A stretch of DNA of 64,000 bases from Thiobacillus sp. (GTDB lineage Bacteria; Pseudomonadota; Gammaproteobacteria; Burkholderiales; Thiobacillaceae): contig JAJPEP010000048.1 in the NCBI GenBank assembly GCA_021166845.1, positions 43,097 to 107,096 on the forward strand. Reading direction: 5' to 3'. This document shows, piece by piece, positions 62,049 to 64,000 of this stretch. The notes below the pieces were generated by a model. It made no database searches, was not told where the DNA came from, and was given only the letters and a program-made list of their open reading frames with translations. How positions within the stretch are numbered: the first letter of the stretch is position 1; every line of letters begins with the position of its first letter. The position numbers and the translations under genes are program-made.

Positions 62049-63590
62049 ATGCAATTGAATCCAAGCGAAATCAGCGAACTGATTAAAGCCAAGATCGAAA
62101 ACTTCGGCGCATCGAGCGAACTGCGCACCCAGGGCACGATCGTCTCGGTCACCGACGGCATCGTCCGCATTCATGGGTTGTCCGACGTGATGTCGGGCGA
62201 GATGATCGAAATGCCGGACAACACCTTCGGCGTGGCGCTCAACCTCGAGCGCGACTCGGTCGGCGCGGTGATCCTGGGCGACTACGAGCACATCACCGAA
62301 GGCGATGTCGCCAAGTGCACCGGGCGCATTCTCGAAGTGCCGGTGGGTCGCAGCCTGCTCGGCCGCGTGGTGAACTCGCTGGGCCAGCCGATCGACGGCA
62401 AGGGCCCCATCGCCGCCGACAAAACCATGCCGATCGAGCGCATCGCCCCCGGCGTGATCGAACGCAAATCGGTCGACCAGCCGGTGCAGACCGGTCTCAA
62501 GTCGATCGACGCCATGGTGCCGGTCGGCCGCGGCCAGCGCGAGCTCATCATCGGCGACCGCCAGACCGGCAAGACCGCCGTCGCGATCGACGCCATCATC
62601 AACCAGAAGGGCGCCGGCGTGACGTGCATCTACGTCGCCATCGGCCAGAAGGCCTCTTCGGTGGCCAACGTGGTGCGCAAGCTCGAAGAGCACGGCGCGA
62701 TGGATCACACCATCGTCGTCGCCGCGACCGCGTCCGACGCCGCCGCCATGCAGTACATCGCACCGTATGCCGGCTGCACCATGGGCGAATACTTCCGCGA
62801 CATCGGCGAGGACGCCTTGATCGTGTACGACGACCTGACCAAGCAGGCCTGGGCCTACCGCCAAGTGTCGCTGCTGCTGCGCCGCCCGCCGGGCCGCGAA
62901 GCCTATCCGGGCGACGTCTTCTACCTGCACTCGCGCCTGCTCGAGCGCGCCGCGCGCGTCAACGCCGACTACGTCGAAAAGATCACCAACGGCGCCGTCA
63001 AGGGCAAGACCGGATCGTTGACCGCGCTGCCGATCATCGAAACGCAGGCCGGCGACGTCTCCGCTTTCGTTCCGACCAACGTGATCTCGATCACCGACGG
63101 CCAGATCTTCCTTGAAACCGACCTCTTCAACGCCGGCATCCGCCCCGCGATCAACGCCGGTCTGTCGGTGTCCCGCGTCGGCGGCGCCGCCCAGACCAAA
63201 GTGATCAAGAAGCTCGGCGGCGGTATCCGCCTGGCGCTGGCGCAGTACCGCGAACTCGCGGCCTTCGCCCAGTTCGCTTCCGACCTCGATGAAGCCACCC
63301 GCAAGCAGCTGGAGCGTGGCCGTCGCGTCACCGAACTGATGAAGCAGGCGCAGTACTCGCCGATGTCGGTTTCGCAGATGGCGTTGACCCTGTTCGCGGT
63401 CAACAAGGGCTACATGGACGATGTCGAGGTCGGCAAGATCCTGGCCTTCGAATCCGCGCTGATGGCCTTCATGAAGTCCAAATACGCCGGCATCATGGAC
63501 ACCATCGAAACCAGCGGCAATCTGGATGAGGCCACCGAGACGGCGCTCACCGCCGCGGCGGAAGAGTTCAAGAAAACCGGCGTCTATTGA
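62049..63590 (+). CDS. atpA: F-type ATP synthase subunit alpha
   Basis: A 513-residue F1 subunit of normal length. The P-loop GDRQTGKT is at 169-176, and the visible core includes [20 protein letters not shown]. It forms the catalytic hexamer with beta (atpD, beyond the window). Confidence 0.98.
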   Translation: MQLNPSEISELIKAKIENFGASSELRTQGTIVSVTDGIVRIHGLSDVMSGEMIEMPDNTFGVALNLERDSVGAVILGDYEHITEGDVAKCTGRILEVPVGRSLLGRVVNSLGQPIDGKGPIAADKTMPIERIAPGVIERKSVDQPVQTGLKSIDAMVPVGRGQRELIIGDRQTGKTAVAIDAIINQKGAGVTCIYVAIGQKASSVANVVRKLEEHGAMDHTIVVAATASDAAAMQYIAPYAGCTMGEYFRDIGEDALIVYDDLTKQAWAYRQVSLLLRRPPGREAYPGDVFYLHSRLLERAARVNADYVEKITNGAVKGKTGSLTALPIIETQAGDVSAFVPTNVISITDGQIFLETDLFNAGIRPAINAGLSVSRVGGAAQTKVIKKLGGGIRLALAQYRELAAFAQFASDLDEATRKQLERGRRVTELMKQAQYSPMSVSQMALTLFAVNKGYMDDVEVGKILAFESALMAFMKSKYAGIMDTIETSGNLDEATETALTAAAEEFKKTGVY

Positions 63591-63646
63591 TAGACCGCGC
63601 TGATTTGCAGCCGCTGGTTTAAGGAGGCTGGTTTTAAGGAGCAAGT

Positions 63647-64000
63647 ATGGCAGCCGGAAAAGAGATACGGACCAAGATCAAGAGCGTGGAAAACACGTGC
63701 AAGATCACCAAGGCCATGGAAATGGTGGCGGCGTCCAAGATGCGCAAGGCGCAGGAGCGGATGAAGGCCGCGCGCCCGTACGCCGAGAAAATTGCCCGCG
63801 TGGCAACGCACCTGGCGTACGCCCACACGGAATACAAGCATCCGTTCGTGATCGCGCGCGACAACGTCAAGCGCGTTGGCCTCATCGTCATCAGCTCCGA
63901 CAAGGGCTTGTGCGGCGGCCTCAACACCAACGCCTTCCGCGTGATGGTGGGCCAGATGAAGCAGTGGGAAGCCGCCGGCGTCGGCATCGACGTCACCGCG
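63647..64000 (+). CDS. atpG: F-type ATP synthase subunit gamma (3' end outside window)
   Basis: The first 118 codons of the central shaft subunit: the N-terminal coiled coil ([31 protein letters not shown]) and the following [16 protein letters not shown] strand are seen. The ATG at 63647 follows AAGGAG by 6 bases. The gene runs off the right end. Confidence 0.97.
   Translation, partial: MAAGKEIRTKIKSVENTCKITKAMEMVAASKMRKAQERMKAARPYAEKIARVATHLAYAHTEYKHPFVIARDNVKRVGLIVISSDKGLCGGLNTNAFRVMVGQMKQWEAAGVGIDVTA

Noticed and set aside
61482..63644. 720-residue minus-strand open frame over atpH and atpA
   Set aside because: Antisense to two certain ATP synthase genes; low-complexity His/Asp/Gly composition and no recognisable domain.

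Overview
The window is a GC-rich, gene-dense bacterial chromosome segment. Gene order and protein character point to a betaproteobacterium, probably of the Thiobacillus / Nitrosomonadales-Hydrogenophilales type. Evidence for this includes trxA-rho-rpmE, the FdxA-type ferredoxin, def-fmt-rsmB-DUF4390-ntrY-ntrX-trkA, and the dnaA-dnaN-gyrB block facing rpmH-rnpA-yidC-mnmE. Also consistent is mnmG-rsmG-parA-parB followed by the atp operon. The taxon is inferred from gene content; no rRNA or tRNA gene is visible. The replication origin almost certainly lies inside the window. Perfect DnaA boxes flank dnaA (41529, 41597, 43028), transcription diverges there, and parAB with two parS-like palindromes (52771 and 54974) lies 10-16 kb away.

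Layout. 1-3165: a partial M48 protease, rpmE, rho and trxA on the minus strand, then ferredoxin on the plus strand. 3171-13337: an AddB-like nuclease and an AddA/RecB-like helicase that look like a former two-gene repair operon, separated by an accessory island (5864-9991). The island encodes a Dcm/M.EcoRII-like C5 methyltransferase, an unrecognised 93-residue protein, a Vsr mismatch endonuclease, an EcoRII-like restriction endonuclease and an AbrB/PIN (VapBC-type) toxin-antitoxin pair. A 20-codon vestige of the helicase start sits between the restriction and toxin-antitoxin modules. 13407-19145: small enzymes and hypotheticals (DUF938 methyltransferase, argJ, a Nudix-ThiE fusion, phoU, yggX, a TPR protein) and a 57-bp tandem repeat.

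19154-30539 is a long minus-strand run that reads def, fmt, rsmB, DUF4390, ntrY, an ntrX-like gene, trkA and two tandem trkH genes. The NtrX-like protein has lost the Walker A lysine, the Walker B aspartate and the GAFTGA segment. 30700-37729 reads plus: a LysM protein with an inserted Cys-containing duplication, dprA, smg, topA, a hypothetical, and a periplasmic binding protein fused to a rhodanese domain. gyrB, dnaN and dnaA follow on the minus strand up to the origin.

Right of the origin (43186-64000) everything reads plus: rpmH, rnpA, yidC, mnmE, an MsbA-like ABC exporter, and a DEAD-box helicase behind a long structured leader. Next come the 5-oxoprolinase genes pxpBCA, a 12-copy heptanucleotide repeat directly abutting an ABC-F (uup) start codon, mnmG, rsmG, parA, parB and atpIBEFHAG (atpG runs off the end). 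The core is replication, segregation, translation and energy housekeeping. The accessory material is concentrated in the 5.9-10 kb restriction / toxin-antitoxin island, which is visibly more AT-rich than its flanks.
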